This document shows positions 1 through 11,047 of a DNA stretch of 64,000 bases, in pieces. The position numbers and the translations under genes were made by a program. The notes below the pieces were generated by a model. It did no database searches, was not told where the DNA came from, and saw only the letters and a list, made by a program, of their open reading frames with translations. The stretch lies in contig CAJPFN010000053.1 of the NCBI GenBank assembly GCA_905339215.1, forward strand, positions 1-64,000, written 5' to 3'. Numbering within the stretch: position 1 is the stretch's first letter; each line of letters begins with the position of its first letter. Origin of the DNA: Rhizobiaceae bacterium (lineage in GTDB: Bacteria; Pseudomonadota; Alphaproteobacteria; Rhizobiales; Rhizobiaceae).

Positions 1-451
1 CTGTCGTGCAACGCGCCTTCCATCGACGGGCCCTCCTTCGGCCACGCGAATGGTACGGCGGGCTTTGCGGAGGGGGATAAGATCGTCGCCGAAACGGCGA
101 GAAATCGCGGAAGCCGTTGATTTCGTTGAACGGGGTGGAAATTTCTATCCCCGTGTTTGCGGCCGCCGCCGGTCGCAGGCTAGGCTCCGCGCAACACCCC
201 CCTCTGGCCTGCCGGCCATCTCCCCCTCAAGGGGGGAGTTCAACTGGCGCGACGGGTTTCGCCAATCGCATTCGCTGGAAGAATGGCAGCGACAATGAAA
301 CTGACGATCTCCCCTACAAGGGGGGAGATCACGCGCATCGCCGCCGGCGCCGGGTTCCCCCTCTCCGTCGCCGCTGCGCGGCGCCACCTCCCCCATTCCG
401 GGTGGAGAGGACGGGAGCCTCGGCGGGGGCGAGGACGGGTGCCCCCCCCGC
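1..451. repeat. Gene-free edge with rhizobial-type palindromic mosaic
   Basis: No convincing gene is visible in this stretch. It contains two strong palindromes: CTCCCCC at 220-226 pairing with GGGGGAG at 232-238, and GATCTCCCC at 306-314 pairing with GGGGAGATC at 322-330. A related CACCTCCCCC...GGGTGGAG stretch follows near 390-410. Such modular C-rich/G-rich palindromes are common between genes in rhizobia and relatives. They lie downstream of the nucleoside transporter operon and could also act as its transcription end. The short reading frames here look like products of the GC bias. Confidence 0.6.
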
Positions 452-1720
452 CTACTCCTTCACGTAGGCCTTGCCGTCGGCGGCGGGGGCGCGCGCGCGG
501 CCGATCAGCCCGGCGACCACGACGATCGTGGCGATGTAGGGCGCCATGGCGAGGAATTCCGACGGGATCGGGGTCTGCAGCAGGGCCATCTTCTGCTGCA
601 GCGAATCGGCGAAACCGAAGATCAGCGCCGCCATCAGCGCGCCGACCGGATGCCAGCGGCCGAAGATCATCGCCGCGAGCGCGATGAAGCCGCGGCCGCC
701 CGTCATGTTCTCGTCGAAGCGACCGACGAGACCGAGGGTCAGGAAGGCGCCGCCGAAGCCGGCGACCATGCCGGCAATGGTGACGTTGACGTAGCGGATC
801 CTGTAGACGTCGATGCCGAGCGTGTCGGCGGCCTTCGGATGCTCGCCCACGGCGCGGGCGCGCAAACCGCTGCGCGTATAGAAGAGATAGTAGGTGGCGA
901 CCGCCACCATGACCATGGCGCCGTAGACGAAGATGTTCTGCTGGAAAAGCACCGGGCCTATCACGGGGATGTCGGCAAGCAGCGGGATGTCGAAGGAGCG
1001 GAACACCGGCGCGTTGTTCAAGAAGCGGTACTGCTGGAAGACCTGGGTGCTGACATAGGAGGTCACACCCAGCACGAACATATTGATGACCACGCCTGCG
1101 ATGATCTGGTCGACGCGGTAGGTGACGACGAGCGCGGCGAGCAGGAAGCCGAACAGGCCGCCGACGAGGATGGCGGCGGCGATGCCGCCCCAGCCGCCGA
1201 GCAGCGAGCCGACCAGCGCGCCGGTGAAGGCGCCGGCAAGCAGCATGCCCTCGACCGCGATGTTGACCACGGCGACGCGCTCGGAGAGCACGCCCGCCAG
1301 TCCGCCGAGCGCGATCGGCACGGCGCGCACGATCGAAGCCTGGAACATGCCGGTGAGCGAGAACGCCTTGCCGGCCGTCGCCCAGACGAGGAAGGCGGCG
1401 ACGGCGAGCGTCAGGCCGATGCCGAGCGACAGCGACACCCAGCGGCCGTCGGTGCGCAGCCACAGACGCGCGCCGAGGAAGGCGAGGATCGCCGCCACCG
1501 CATAGTTGAACGGCCCGGCCGGCACGACGAGGTCGGGCAGGACGATGGCGTCGGTGGCGCGTGACAGGCGGAACACGGCGTCGCCGCCTTCGACCGGGGC
1601 GAACACCATCGTGGTGAGGACGGCGAGGAGGAGGAGCAGCGTCCCGGCGATGCGGCTTTCGGTGCGCGCCCGGGTGATCAGCTTGCGGTTGCGGGCGACG
1701 GCTTCGGTCGTCATCGTCAT
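452..1720 (-). CDS. BMP-type nucleoside ABC transporter, permease 2
   Basis: Inner-membrane permease of an ABC importer of the basic-membrane-protein/nucleoside type (BPD_transp_2 family), about 422 aa with many hydrophobic segments. The conserved block with VLSERVAVVNIAVEGMLLAG near the first third is typical of this permease family, whose partners carry NIGAEGQ at the same place. The start is the ATG at 1720, overlapping the upstream permease stop as ATGA and preceded by AGGGGAGAA. It is last in a four-gene operon (binding protein, ATPase, permease 1, permease 2). The family imports purine nucleosides in characterised cases; the substrate here is inferred. Confidence 0.88.
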   Translation of the reverse strand: MTMTTEAVARNRKLITRARTESRIAGTLLLLLAVLTTMVFAPVEGGDAVFRLSRATDAIVLPDLVVPAGPFNYAVAAILAFLGARLWLRTDGRWVSLSLGIGLTLAVAAFLVWATAGKAFSLTGMFQASIVRAVPIALGGLAGVLSERVAVVNIAVEGMLLAGAFTGALVGSLLGGWGGIAAAILVGGLFGFLLAALVVTYRVDQIIAGVVINMFVLGVTSYVSTQVFQQYRFLNNAPVFRSFDIPLLADIPVIGPVLFQQNIFVYGAMVMVAVATYYLFYTRSGLRARAVGEHPKAADTLGIDVYRIRYVNVTIAGMVAGFGGAFLTLGLVGRFDENMTGGRGFIALAAMIFGRWHPVGALMAALIFGFADSLQQKMALLQTPIPSEFLAMAPYIATIVVVAGLIGRARAPAADGKAYVKE

Positions 1721-2859
1721 TTCTCCCCTGCCCGCTTCGCCCGCCCGCGGAAGCCCCACGGGAAGATCGCCCGCACCAGGAGCGGCGCGGCGATGAAGGC
1801 GATGATCAGCGCCTGGATGATGCCGATCAGGTCGACGCTGACGCCCGCATCGACCTGCATCTGCCGTCCCCCGGCCTCGAGCGCGCCGAACAGCAGGCCG
1901 GCGACAAGCACGCCGACGGGATGAGAGCGGCCGAGCAGGGCGACGGCGATGGCGTCGAAGCCGATACCGGCGGAGAAGCCCGGCGAGGCGCGGCCGAGCA
2001 CGCCGAGCACCTGGTTGGCGCCGGCGAGGCCGGCGAGCGCGCCGCCCAGCGCCATCACCGCCACGATCAGCACGCCGGACTTCATGCCGGCGACGCGCGC
2101 GGCGTCGGGATTTTCGCCGCTGGCGCGGAACTCGAAGCCGAGCCTGGTGCGGAAGAGCAGGATGTGGACGAGGAAGACGGCCGCCAGCATCAGGAAGAGG
2201 CCGGCGTGGAGACGCAGGTTCGGGTCGATGAAGGTGAGGAGCCGAGGCAGCTCGGCGCTCGGCAGGACGGAGTTGGAGATCGGGTCGGCGCGGCCGGGCC
2301 TCTGGATCGAGGGCAGCCTGAGCATGTAGTCGACCAGCCGGTAGGAGGTCAGGTTGAGCATGATGGTCAGGATGACCTCATGGGCGCCGGTCGCCGCGCG
2401 GATCCACCCGGCGATGCCGGCATAGGCCGCGCCGGCGAGGATGCCGGCCAAGAGCGCCAGCGGCAGGTGCAGGGCAAAGGGAAGGCCGGTGACGGCGAAG
2501 CCGACGATGACGGCGGCCATGCCGCCCATCAGCACCTGGCCCTCGGCGCCGATGTTGAAAAGGCCGGCGCGGAAGCCGAGCGCCAGCCCGAGACCGGCGA
2601 AGACGAGCGGAGTGGCCGCCGTCAGCGTCTCGGAGAGCGCACCGAGCGAGCCGATCGATCCATAGGCGAGCGCGACATAGGCGCGGCCGATCGTGGCGAG
2701 GTCGACATTGGTGGCGAGCATGGCGACGCCGCCGAGCACCAGCGCGACGACGACGGCAAACAGCGGCACGACGACGAGGTCCTCGGTGCGCGCCTGCGAC
2801 GGCGCGGCGCGGGCTAGCAGGCGCTGGGTCAACGTCTCCCGGTCGACCGTGTCGCTCAT
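1717..2859 (-). CDS. BMP-type nucleoside ABC transporter, permease 1
   Basis: About 380 aa integral membrane permease. It carries the family block FRAGLFNIGAEGQVLMGG, and a later GENPDAARVAGMKSG loop resembles the ATPase-coupling region. It pairs with the downstream permease to form the translocation channel. Its start overlaps the ATPase stop and its stop overlaps the next start (ATGA at both ends), so all three genes are probably translationally coupled. The N-terminus is a short hydrophilic cytoplasmic stretch before the first membrane segment. Nucleoside specificity is inferred from the family and the adjacent BMP binding protein. Confidence 0.88.
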   Translation of the reverse strand: MSDTVDRETLTQRLLARAAPSQARTEDLVVVPLFAVVVALVLGGVAMLATNVDLATIGRAYVALAYGSIGSLGALSETLTAATPLVFAGLGLALGFRAGLFNIGAEGQVLMGGMAAVIVGFAVTGLPFALHLPLALLAGILAGAAYAGIAGWIRAATGAHEVILTIMLNLTSYRLVDYMLRLPSIQRPGRADPISNSVLPSAELPRLLTFIDPNLRLHAGLFLMLAAVFLVHILLFRTRLGFEFRASGENPDAARVAGMKSGVLIVAVMALGGALAGLAGANQVLGVLGRASPGFSAGIGFDAIAVALLGRSHPVGVLVAGLLFGALEAGGRQMQVDAGVSVDLIGIIQALIIAFIAAPLLVRAIFPWGFRGRAKRAGEK

Positions 2860-4367
2860 TTCAGCGCTCCCGCCATTGCCAGTCCGATGTCGTTCTTCTG
2901 CGGCGGCCGGCCGCCGGCGCCGAAGGCGGCGACGATGCGCCCCTTGAACATGACCAGGATGCGATCGGAGAGCGCCATGATCTCGTCGAGCTCGGAGGAG
3001 ACGATGAGGACGCCGTCGCCCTCGTCGCGCGCGGCGGCGATGCGCTCGTGGATGTATTCGACCGAACCGACGTCGAGGCCGCGCGTCGGCTGCGAGGCAA
3101 TCAGCAGCTTGGTGTCGCGCGACATCTCGCGGGCGACGATGAGCTTCTGCTGGTTGCCGCCGGAAAGATGCCCCGCCGCCTCGAAGACCGAGGGCGTGCG
3201 CACGTCGAAGTCGATGACGGCTTCGGCCGCGCTCCGGTTGACGGCGTTCCAGTCCATCATCGGCCCGTGCGAGAAGCGCGCGTCGTAGTAGCTGTCGAGG
3301 ACCATGTTCTCGGCAATCGTGAAGGCCGCGATCATGCCGTCGCGCTGGCGGTCCTCGGGGATATGGGCGATGCCCATGCGATGGCGCTCGCGGGCGCTGG
3401 CACGGGTGATGTCGCGGCCGAGAAAGCGCACGGCGCCGCCGGCGGCACGTCGCACGCCGGTCAGCGCCTCGATGAGCTCGGACTGGCCGTTGCCCTGGAC
3501 GCCGGCGATGCCGACGATCTCGCCGCTGCGCACGGTGAAGTCGAGCGCGTCGACGGCGACCGCGTCGCTTTCGGTCAGCACGGTCAGGTCCTCGACCTCG
3601 AGCAGCACCTCGCCGGGGGCGTAGGGCTTCTTCTCGACGGCGAAGGAGACGGGGCGGCCGACCATCATCTCGGCAAGTTCGACGTCGGTGATCTTGCCGG
3701 GCACGCCCTCGCCGACGATCTGGCCGGCGCGCAGCACGGAAATGCGGTCGGCGACCTCGAGGATCTCGTGGAGCTTGTGGGTGATGAAGACGATCGCCTT
3801 GCCGGCACCGCGCAGCGACTGGACGATCTTGAAGAAGTCGCCGACCTCCTGCGGGGTCAGCACCGCCGTCGGCTCGTCGAAGATGATGACGTGGGCGGAA
3901 CGGAACAGGACCTTGATGATCTCGACGCGCTGCTGGATGCCGACCGGCAGGTCCTCGATGAGCGCGTCGGGATCGACCTCGAGGCCGTAGGCGTCGTTGA
4001 TCTTGCGCACCTCGGCGCGCGCCGTGGCGAGGTCGAGCAGGTCGAGGCGGCGCGTCGGCTCGACGCCGAGCACGACGTTCTCGGCGACGGTGAACACCGG
4101 CACGAGCATGAAGTGCTGGTGCACCATGCCGATGCCGGCGCGGATGGCGTCGCCGGGGCCGCGGAAGGCGACCGGCTTGCCGTCGATCAGGATCTCGCCC
4201 TCGTTGGGCCGGTAGAGGCCGCAGAGCACGTTCATCAGCGTCGACTTGCCGGCGCCGTTCTCGCCGAGCAGGCCGAGCACCTCGCCCGCCCTGATCGTCA
4301 GGTTGACGCCGGAATTGGCGACGACCTCGCCGAAGCGCTTGGTGATGCCGCGAAGCTCAACGTCCAA
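2856..4367 (-). CDS. BMP-type nucleoside ABC transporter, double ATPase
   Basis: Cytoplasmic ATPase with two ABC cassettes in one chain, energising the adjacent permeases. Cassette 1 has Walker A GENGAGKST (residues 35-43), an unusual signature LPVGIQQ and Walker B VIIFDEPT. Cassette 2 has a degenerate Walker A (GVQGNGQS) but a clear LSGGNQQK signature, as usual for the sugar/nucleoside double-ATPase family. I prefer the TTG start at 4367 (protein MDVELRG..., 503 aa) because GGAG lies six bases upstream. The alternative TTG at 4397 has no ribosome site and abuts a hairpin. The stop overlaps the next gene as ATGA. Confidence 0.9.
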   Translation of the reverse strand: MDVELRGITKRFGEVVANSGVNLTIRAGEVLGLLGENGAGKSTLMNVLCGLYRPNEGEILIDGKPVAFRGPGDAIRAGIGMVHQHFMLVPVFTVAENVVLGVEPTRRLDLLDLATARAEVRKINDAYGLEVDPDALIEDLPVGIQQRVEIIKVLFRSAHVIIFDEPTAVLTPQEVGDFFKIVQSLRGAGKAIVFITHKLHEILEVADRISVLRAGQIVGEGVPGKITDVELAEMMVGRPVSFAVEKKPYAPGEVLLEVEDLTVLTESDAVAVDALDFTVRSGEIVGIAGVQGNGQSELIEALTGVRRAAGGAVRFLGRDITRASARERHRMGIAHIPEDRQRDGMIAAFTIAENMVLDSYYDARFSHGPMMDWNAVNRSAAEAVIDFDVRTPSVFEAAGHLSGGNQQKLIVAREMSRDTKLLIASQPTRGLDVGSVEYIHERIAAARDEGDGVLIVSSELDEIMALSDRILVMFKGRIVAAFGAGGRPPQKNDIGLAMAGALK

Positions 4368-4397
4368 GACGCTCTCCCCCCCCCTCGATGCTGACAA

Positions 4398-4435
4398 GCC
4401 CGCCGCGGCCGTGCAAGGGCGCGGCCGCGGCGGGC
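4398..4435 (-). terminator. Strong hairpin between bmp gene and ATPase gene
   Basis: A perfect 14-bp stem, GCCCGCCGCGGCCG (4398-4411) with its complement (4422-4435), around a 10-base loop. There is no T-run, so it is more likely a partial attenuator or an mRNA-stabilising 3' end for the binding-protein gene than a full terminator. Similar hairpins follow the binding-protein genes at 14.05 and 29.15 kb. Confidence 0.6.
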
Positions 4436-4448
4436 ATCGGCGTTCGCT

Positions 4449-5480
4449 TCAGCCGCCGACCTTGATCGTGCCGTCGACGATGCCCTTGCGGATGGCGTCG
4501 AGCTCGGCCTTCAGCTCGGCCGGAACCATCGCGTCCATGTCGTGGAACGGCGCCAGGTCGACGCCGCCATTGGCGAGCGTGCCGACGATGACGCCGCCCT
4601 TGAACTCGCCCTTCATGGCGCCCTCGACGACCTGCAGCACGGTCGAGTCCATGCGCTTCATGATCGAGGTGAGATAGACGTGCTTCTTCTCCGGGTCGGT
4701 CAGATAGAGGTCGGCGTCGACGCCGACGATCTTCAGCTTCTCCGTGCCAAGTTCGTCGGCAAGCGCGGCGGAGCCCAGCCCGACGGGGCCGGCGACCGGC
4801 AGGACGATGTCGGCGCCCTCGTCGTAGAGGTTCTGGGCGAAGGCGCGGCCGTCGTCGAGCGAGGAGAAGTTGTTGGTGAACAGGCCTTCGCGCTTGACCG
4901 GATCCCAGCCTAGCACCTTCACCGACGTTCCCTTCTGCTTGTTGTAGTGGTCGACGCCCCAGGAGAAGCCGTCCATGAAGATCGTCACCGGCGGGATGTT
5001 GATGCCGCCGAAGACGCCGACCGCCCCGCTCTTGGTCATGCCCGCGGCGAGATAGCCGGCGAGGAAAGCCGCCTGGTCGGTGGCGTAGACCTGGCCCTCG
5101 ATGTTGGCGATCACCGGATCGTAGGCGTAGTCGACGATGGAAAACTTCTGGTTGGGATTGGCCTCGGCAGCCTTCTTGGTGGCGTCGCCGAGGAGGAAGC
5201 CGACGGTGATGATCAGGTCGCACTGCCCGCCGAGCAGCGAGTTGATGTTGGCGTCGTAGTCAGTCTCGGCCTGGGATTCGAGGAAGCGGCCCTTCACGCC
5301 GAGCTTGGCCTGGGCGTCGAGAACGCCTTTCCACGCGGTCTGGTTGAAGCTGTTGTCGTCGATGCCGCCGGTGTCGGTGACCTGGCAGACGTTGAAATCG
5401 GCGGCGAACGCGCCTGGAGCCGCGATCATCCCCGCCGCGAGCACCGTAGCGGTCAAAAACCTTGAGAATCTGGGCATCAT
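4449..5480 (-). CDS. BMP family substrate-binding protein (ABC importer)
   Basis: Periplasmic binding protein, 343 aa, starting with a classic signal peptide that ends ...PGAFA|ADFNVCQ (about residue 26). There is no lipobox cysteine, so it is probably soluble in the periplasm. The segment VCQVTDTGGIDDNSFNQTAW is the hallmark N-terminus of the Bmp/PnrA-like family, which binds purine nucleosides in several bacteria. It is first in the operon with a double ATPase and two permeases. An AGGAG-type ribosome site precedes the ATG. The ligand is not provable from sequence. Confidence 0.9.
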   Translation of the reverse strand: MMPRFSRFLTATVLAAGMIAAPGAFAADFNVCQVTDTGGIDDNSFNQTAWKGVLDAQAKLGVKGRFLESQAETDYDANINSLLGGQCDLIITVGFLLGDATKKAAEANPNQKFSIVDYAYDPVIANIEGQVYATDQAAFLAGYLAAGMTKSGAVGVFGGINIPPVTIFMDGFSWGVDHYNKQKGTSVKVLGWDPVKREGLFTNNFSSLDDGRAFAQNLYDEGADIVLPVAGPVGLGSAALADELGTEKLKIVGVDADLYLTDPEKKHVYLTSIMKRMDSTVLQVVEGAMKGEFKGGVIVGTLANGGVDLAPFHDMDAMVPAELKAELDAIRKGIVDGTIKVGG

Positions 5481-5722
5481 GGTCGGAACTCCTCCTGTGT
5501 TGTTCCATTGCGAGCCCTGCGGCCCGGCGATTGGGGAACTATGAACTGCGTTCGGCGAGACGTTGCCGACACGCAGACTGGCCGATCGGCACTGCCCGCG
5601 CCTTGAGGAAAATCAACGAAGCGAAAAAGCGTCCGGTTGTCGAGACCGAAAGCGCGGGCACTTGACGGCAGGGGACGGAAGCCCGAAGTCAAACCGAAAC
5701 CGACGACGCAGACGGAACGACA

Positions 5723-6649
5723 ATGCCGAGAATCGTGACGGTCACGCTCAATCCGACGGTCGACCTTTCCAGCGACACCGAGGTGGTCCGCCCGGTACGC
5801 AAGGTGCGGACGCGCAACGAGCGGTTCGACCCTGGCGGCGGCGGCATCAACGTCGCGCGCGTCATCGCCAGGCTCGGCGGCGACGTCGAGGCGGTCTATC
5901 TCGCCGGCGGAGAGATCGGGGCGCTTCTCGACCGGCTGCTGGCGGATCATGGCATTGCCCGCCACCGCATCGCGATCGCCGGCCAGACCCGGGTGGGCTA
6001 CATCGTCCACGAACAGAGCACGGGCCTGGAGTATCGCTTCGTCCCGGAAGGTCCGCACATCACGGCGGCGGATTGCGAAGCCTGCCGCGCCGCGCTGGCA
6101 AGCCGCCAGGCCGACTACCTGGTGTGCAGCGGCAGCCTTCCCGGCGGCGCACCGGCGGATACCTATGTCCGGATCGCCGAGATGGCGGCCTCAAAGGGCG
6201 CGAAATTCGTCCTCGACAGTTCCGGCGACGGGCTGCGCACGACCCTCGAGACGGACGCGGTCTATCTCGTCAAGCCCAGCCTCGGCGAACTCGAGCAGTT
6301 CGTCGGCCGCAAGCTGACGCCCGACCAGGCAGCGCGGGAAGCTTCCCGGATCGTCGAAAGGGGGATGGCCGAACTCGTCGCGGTGACGCTGGGCACCGAC
6401 GGCGCCATTCTTGCCGGACGCGGCGTGGCGCTGAGATTGCCGGCGATCCCGGTCCGCGTCGGTTCCGCGGTCGGCGCCGGCGACAGCTTCCTCGCGGCGA
6501 TGGTCTGGGCGCTTTCGCAAGGACGGGCGGCCGCGGAAGCCTTCCGCCTCGGCGTCGCGGCGGGCGCCGCGGCGGCGATGACGCCGGGCACCGAACTCTG
6601 CCGGATCGAGGACGTCCACGCGCTCTACGAGCGGGCCTTCGGCGGCTGA
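5723..6649 (+). CDS. pfkB: PfkB-family hexose kinase (1-/6-phosphofructokinase type)
   Basis: Cytoplasmic sugar kinase of the ribokinase fold, 308 aa. It opens with IVTVTLNPTVD, typical of the PfkB/FruK/LacC branch, followed by the GGGGINVAR sugar-binding motif. Near the C-terminus is the catalytic and anion-hole motif GSAVGAGDSFLAAM with the base Asp. No PTS fructose genes are nearby, so 6-phosphofructokinase II-like activity is as likely as 1-phosphofructokinase. It converges on glucokinase 28 bp downstream, a grouping that suggests hexose phosphorylation. The ribosome site is weak (GGAACGACA before ATG). Confidence 0.82.
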   Translation: MPRIVTVTLNPTVDLSSDTEVVRPVRKVRTRNERFDPGGGGINVARVIARLGGDVEAVYLAGGEIGALLDRLLADHGIARHRIAIAGQTRVGYIVHEQSTGLEYRFVPEGPHITAADCEACRAALASRQADYLVCSGSLPGGAPADTYVRIAEMAASKGAKFVLDSSGDGLRTTLETDAVYLVKPSLGELEQFVGRKLTPDQAAREASRIVERGMAELVAVTLGTDGAILAGRGVALRLPAIPVRVGSAVGAGDSFLAAMVWALSQGRAAAEAFRLGVAAGAAAAMTPGTELCRIEDVHALYERAFGG

Positions 6650-6677
6650 TCGGCGCGGCCGGCCCGTTCGCCCGGCG

Positions 6678-7655
6678 CTATCGGCCGCGCATGGGATTGG
6701 CCGCGGCGACCGCGACCGCGGCGCCCTTCAACCCAGCTTCGGCGGCCTTGATGACATAGACCGGTATCGGCGCGAGGTAGGGCTCCAGGCGCCCCTTGCC
6801 GCGGAAGGCCGACGCGAAGGTCTCCGTCTTCAGCGAGCCGACGACGTGCGGCGGGATGCCGCCGCCGAGATAGACCCCGCCCCTGGCGCCGTAGACGAGC
6901 GCCATGTCGCCGGCGAAACGGCCGAGCCAGCGGGCGAAATGCTCGAGCGCGGCTTCGGCAACCGGATCCTCGCCCGACTGCGCCGCCTGCACGATCTCGG
7001 GAGTGGCCAGATGCCGCGCGCTGCCGCCGCCCTCGGTCAGGACGGCGTAGAGCCGGCACAGTCCCGGACCGGACACCATGTCCTCGATGGCGACGTGGCC
7101 GGCGCCGCCCTTCGCCATGTCCCGGGCAAGGCGCAGTTCGTCCTCGCCGGTCGCGGCAAACGTGGCGTGGCCGCCCTCGCCGCGAACGGCCACCCAGCCC
7201 GCATCGGACGGCACGAGACCGGCAACGCCCAGGGCGGTTCCCGGCCCGAGGGCGACCTTGGCTGCGCCCTCGGCCGGCTCGCCGCCGCAGACCTTTTCGA
7301 GGTCGTGCCCCGTCAGATGCGGCAGGGACAGCGCTACCGCCTCGAAATTGTTGAGAAGCCGGAGGTTTCGAGCGCCGGTTGCGGCGAGCACGTCGTCGTG
7401 GGTGAACGACCAGCCGCCGTCGGTCATGGCGAAGCGGTCGCCGGCGAGCGGGCTCGCCACCGCGATCCCGGCCATCTCCGGCCGCTGCGGCACCGAGTTC
7501 AGGTAGGCGCGGATGGCGTCCTCGAGCGAGGCAAAGAGGTCGCGCCGGAACGAGGCGTAGTGCGTGATCGTCAATTCGTCGACGTCGCTGATGGCGAAGC
7601 GGGCATGATTGCCGCCGATGTCGCCGACGAGTGCAATGCGGGAGTAGCTGCTCAT
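6678..7655 (-). CDS. glk: Glucokinase
   Basis: Cytoplasmic glucokinase of the bacterial Glk (non-ROK) family, 325 aa against about 320 for the E. coli enzyme. The N-terminal LVGDIGGNHARFAI is the phosphate-binding loop, LGPGTALGVAGLVPS is the second nucleotide-binding block and RGEGGHATFAA the sugar/metal region. The start is the ATG at 7655 (MSSYSRIAL); the longer in-frame extension up to 7820 has no family similarity and runs through the promoter region. It is divergent from ppsA and convergent with pfkB, so the three genes form a small central-carbon cluster. Confidence 0.9.
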   Translation of the reverse strand: MSSYSRIALVGDIGGNHARFAISDVDELTITHYASFRRDLFASLEDAIRAYLNSVPQRPEMAGIAVASPLAGDRFAMTDGGWSFTHDDVLAATGARNLRLLNNFEAVALSLPHLTGHDLEKVCGGEPAEGAAKVALGPGTALGVAGLVPSDAGWVAVRGEGGHATFAATGEDELRLARDMAKGGAGHVAIEDMVSGPGLCRLYAVLTEGGGSARHLATPEIVQAAQSGEDPVAEAALEHFARWLGRFAGDMALVYGARGGVYLGGGIPPHVVGSLKTETFASAFRGKGRLEPYLAPIPVYVIKAAEAGLKGAAVAVAAANPMRGR

Positions 7656-7849
7656 CGATATCCCGTCCGTCCTGATCCCGATCCGAGGCGGCGACCATAC
7701 AACGCCCGCCGCAAGTATTGTCTTTTTCTTTCCATAACGCCGGCCGTCATTGATCTGCGTCAGTAGGTCAATTGCCGCGCGCTTGACGCCGATCAACGAT
7801 TCCTGTCCCCCGCGTGACATTCTGGCGATTGTTCATTCAGGAGCAAGAC

Positions 7850-10285
<2,436 letters not shown>

Positions 10286-10294
10286 TCGATCTAC

Positions 10295-10408
10295 GCGCCG
10301 CGGTCCGCCGCGGCGCGGCGCCGACCGCGAAGGGCACATCCTTCCCTCCATCCGCCGGGCTTTCCGGCGGAACGTCGCTGTGCCGCCGACGACCGCCTGC
10401 GGTTTTTT
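10295..10408 (+). terminator. Hairpins between ppsA and nasT
   Basis: Two perfect hairpins, GCGCCGCGG-tccg-CCGCGGCGC (10295-10316) and TCCGCCGG-gcttt-CCGGCGGA (10351-10371), then a small CCG/CGG stem followed by six T residues at 10403-10408. They probably end ppsA transcription. The T-run sits 37 bases before the nasT start, so an attenuator acting on nasT is also possible. Confidence 0.6.
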
Positions 10409-10445
10409 GCGTTGCGCCGCACGGCTCGACGCGCAAATAAGGCGC

Positions 10446-11045
10446 ATGAGCCGCGCCGCCCTTCGCATCCTGATCATCGACGAGAACCGCATCCGCGCGG
10501 CGATCATCGAGCAGGGCCTGCGCGAAGCCGGCCACGGCGAAGTCTCCGTGGTCCACGACATGGCGGGGATCGCGCGGCGCATCGCCGACATCGAGCCCGA
10601 CGTCATCGTGATCGATCTCGAAAACCCGAACCGCGACATGCTGGAAAGCATGTTTCAGCTCTCCCGCGCGGTAAAGCGCCCGATCGCCATGTTCGTGGAC
10701 CGCTCGGACAGCGCGTCGATCGAGGCGGCGGTCGATGCGGGCGTTTCCGCCTACGTCATCGACGGATTGCGCAAGGAACGGGTCAAGCCCATCGTCGACA
10801 TGGCCATCAGCCGCTTCAACGCCTTCTCGCGCATGGCGCGCGAACTGGAAGAGGCGCGCGGCGAACTCGAGAGCCGCAAGATCATCGACCGCGCCAAGGG
10901 GATCCTGATGAAGTCGCGGGGCCTGTCCGAACAGGATGCCTACGCGCTCCTGCGCAAGACGGCGATGAACCAGAACCGCAAGCTGGCCGACGTGGCGCAG
11001 AGCCTGGTGACGGCCGCGGACCTGCTCGGACCCGGAGGCCTCTAG
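10446..11045 (+). CDS. nasT: ANTAR-type response regulator / antiterminator NasT
   Basis: 199 aa cytoplasmic RNA-binding regulator. The N-terminal half is a receiver-like domain (ILIIDENRIRAAII, DVIVIDLENP), and the C-terminal about 55 residues form an ANTAR domain (KIIDRAKGILMKSRGLSEQ, then AYALLRKTAM). Proteins of this family bind paired hexaloop RNA hairpins and prevent early termination of nitrate/nitrite assimilation transcripts. The ATG at 10446 gives the expected length; longer frames run into the ppsA terminator region. nasS follows after 2 bp, and a matching RNA target lies upstream of nrtA. Confidence 0.9.
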   Translation: MSRAALRILIIDENRIRAAIIEQGLREAGHGEVSVVHDMAGIARRIADIEPDVIVIDLENPNRDMLESMFQLSRAVKRPIAMFVDRSDSASIEAAVDAGVSAYVIDGLRKERVKPIVDMAISRFNAFSRMARELEEARGELESRKIIDRAKGILMKSRGLSEQDAYALLRKTAMNQNRKLADVAQSLVTAADLLGPGGL

Positions 11046-11047
11046 GA

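Noticed and set aside
50-467. Short frames at the left edge
   Set aside because: Low-complexity Arg/Pro/Gly translations across palindromic intergenic DNA, with no ribosome sites or family features.
7656-7820. N-terminal extension of glucokinase
   Set aside because: The family start motif begins right after the ATG at 7655; the extra 55 codons lie in the glk/ppsA promoter region and show no similarity.
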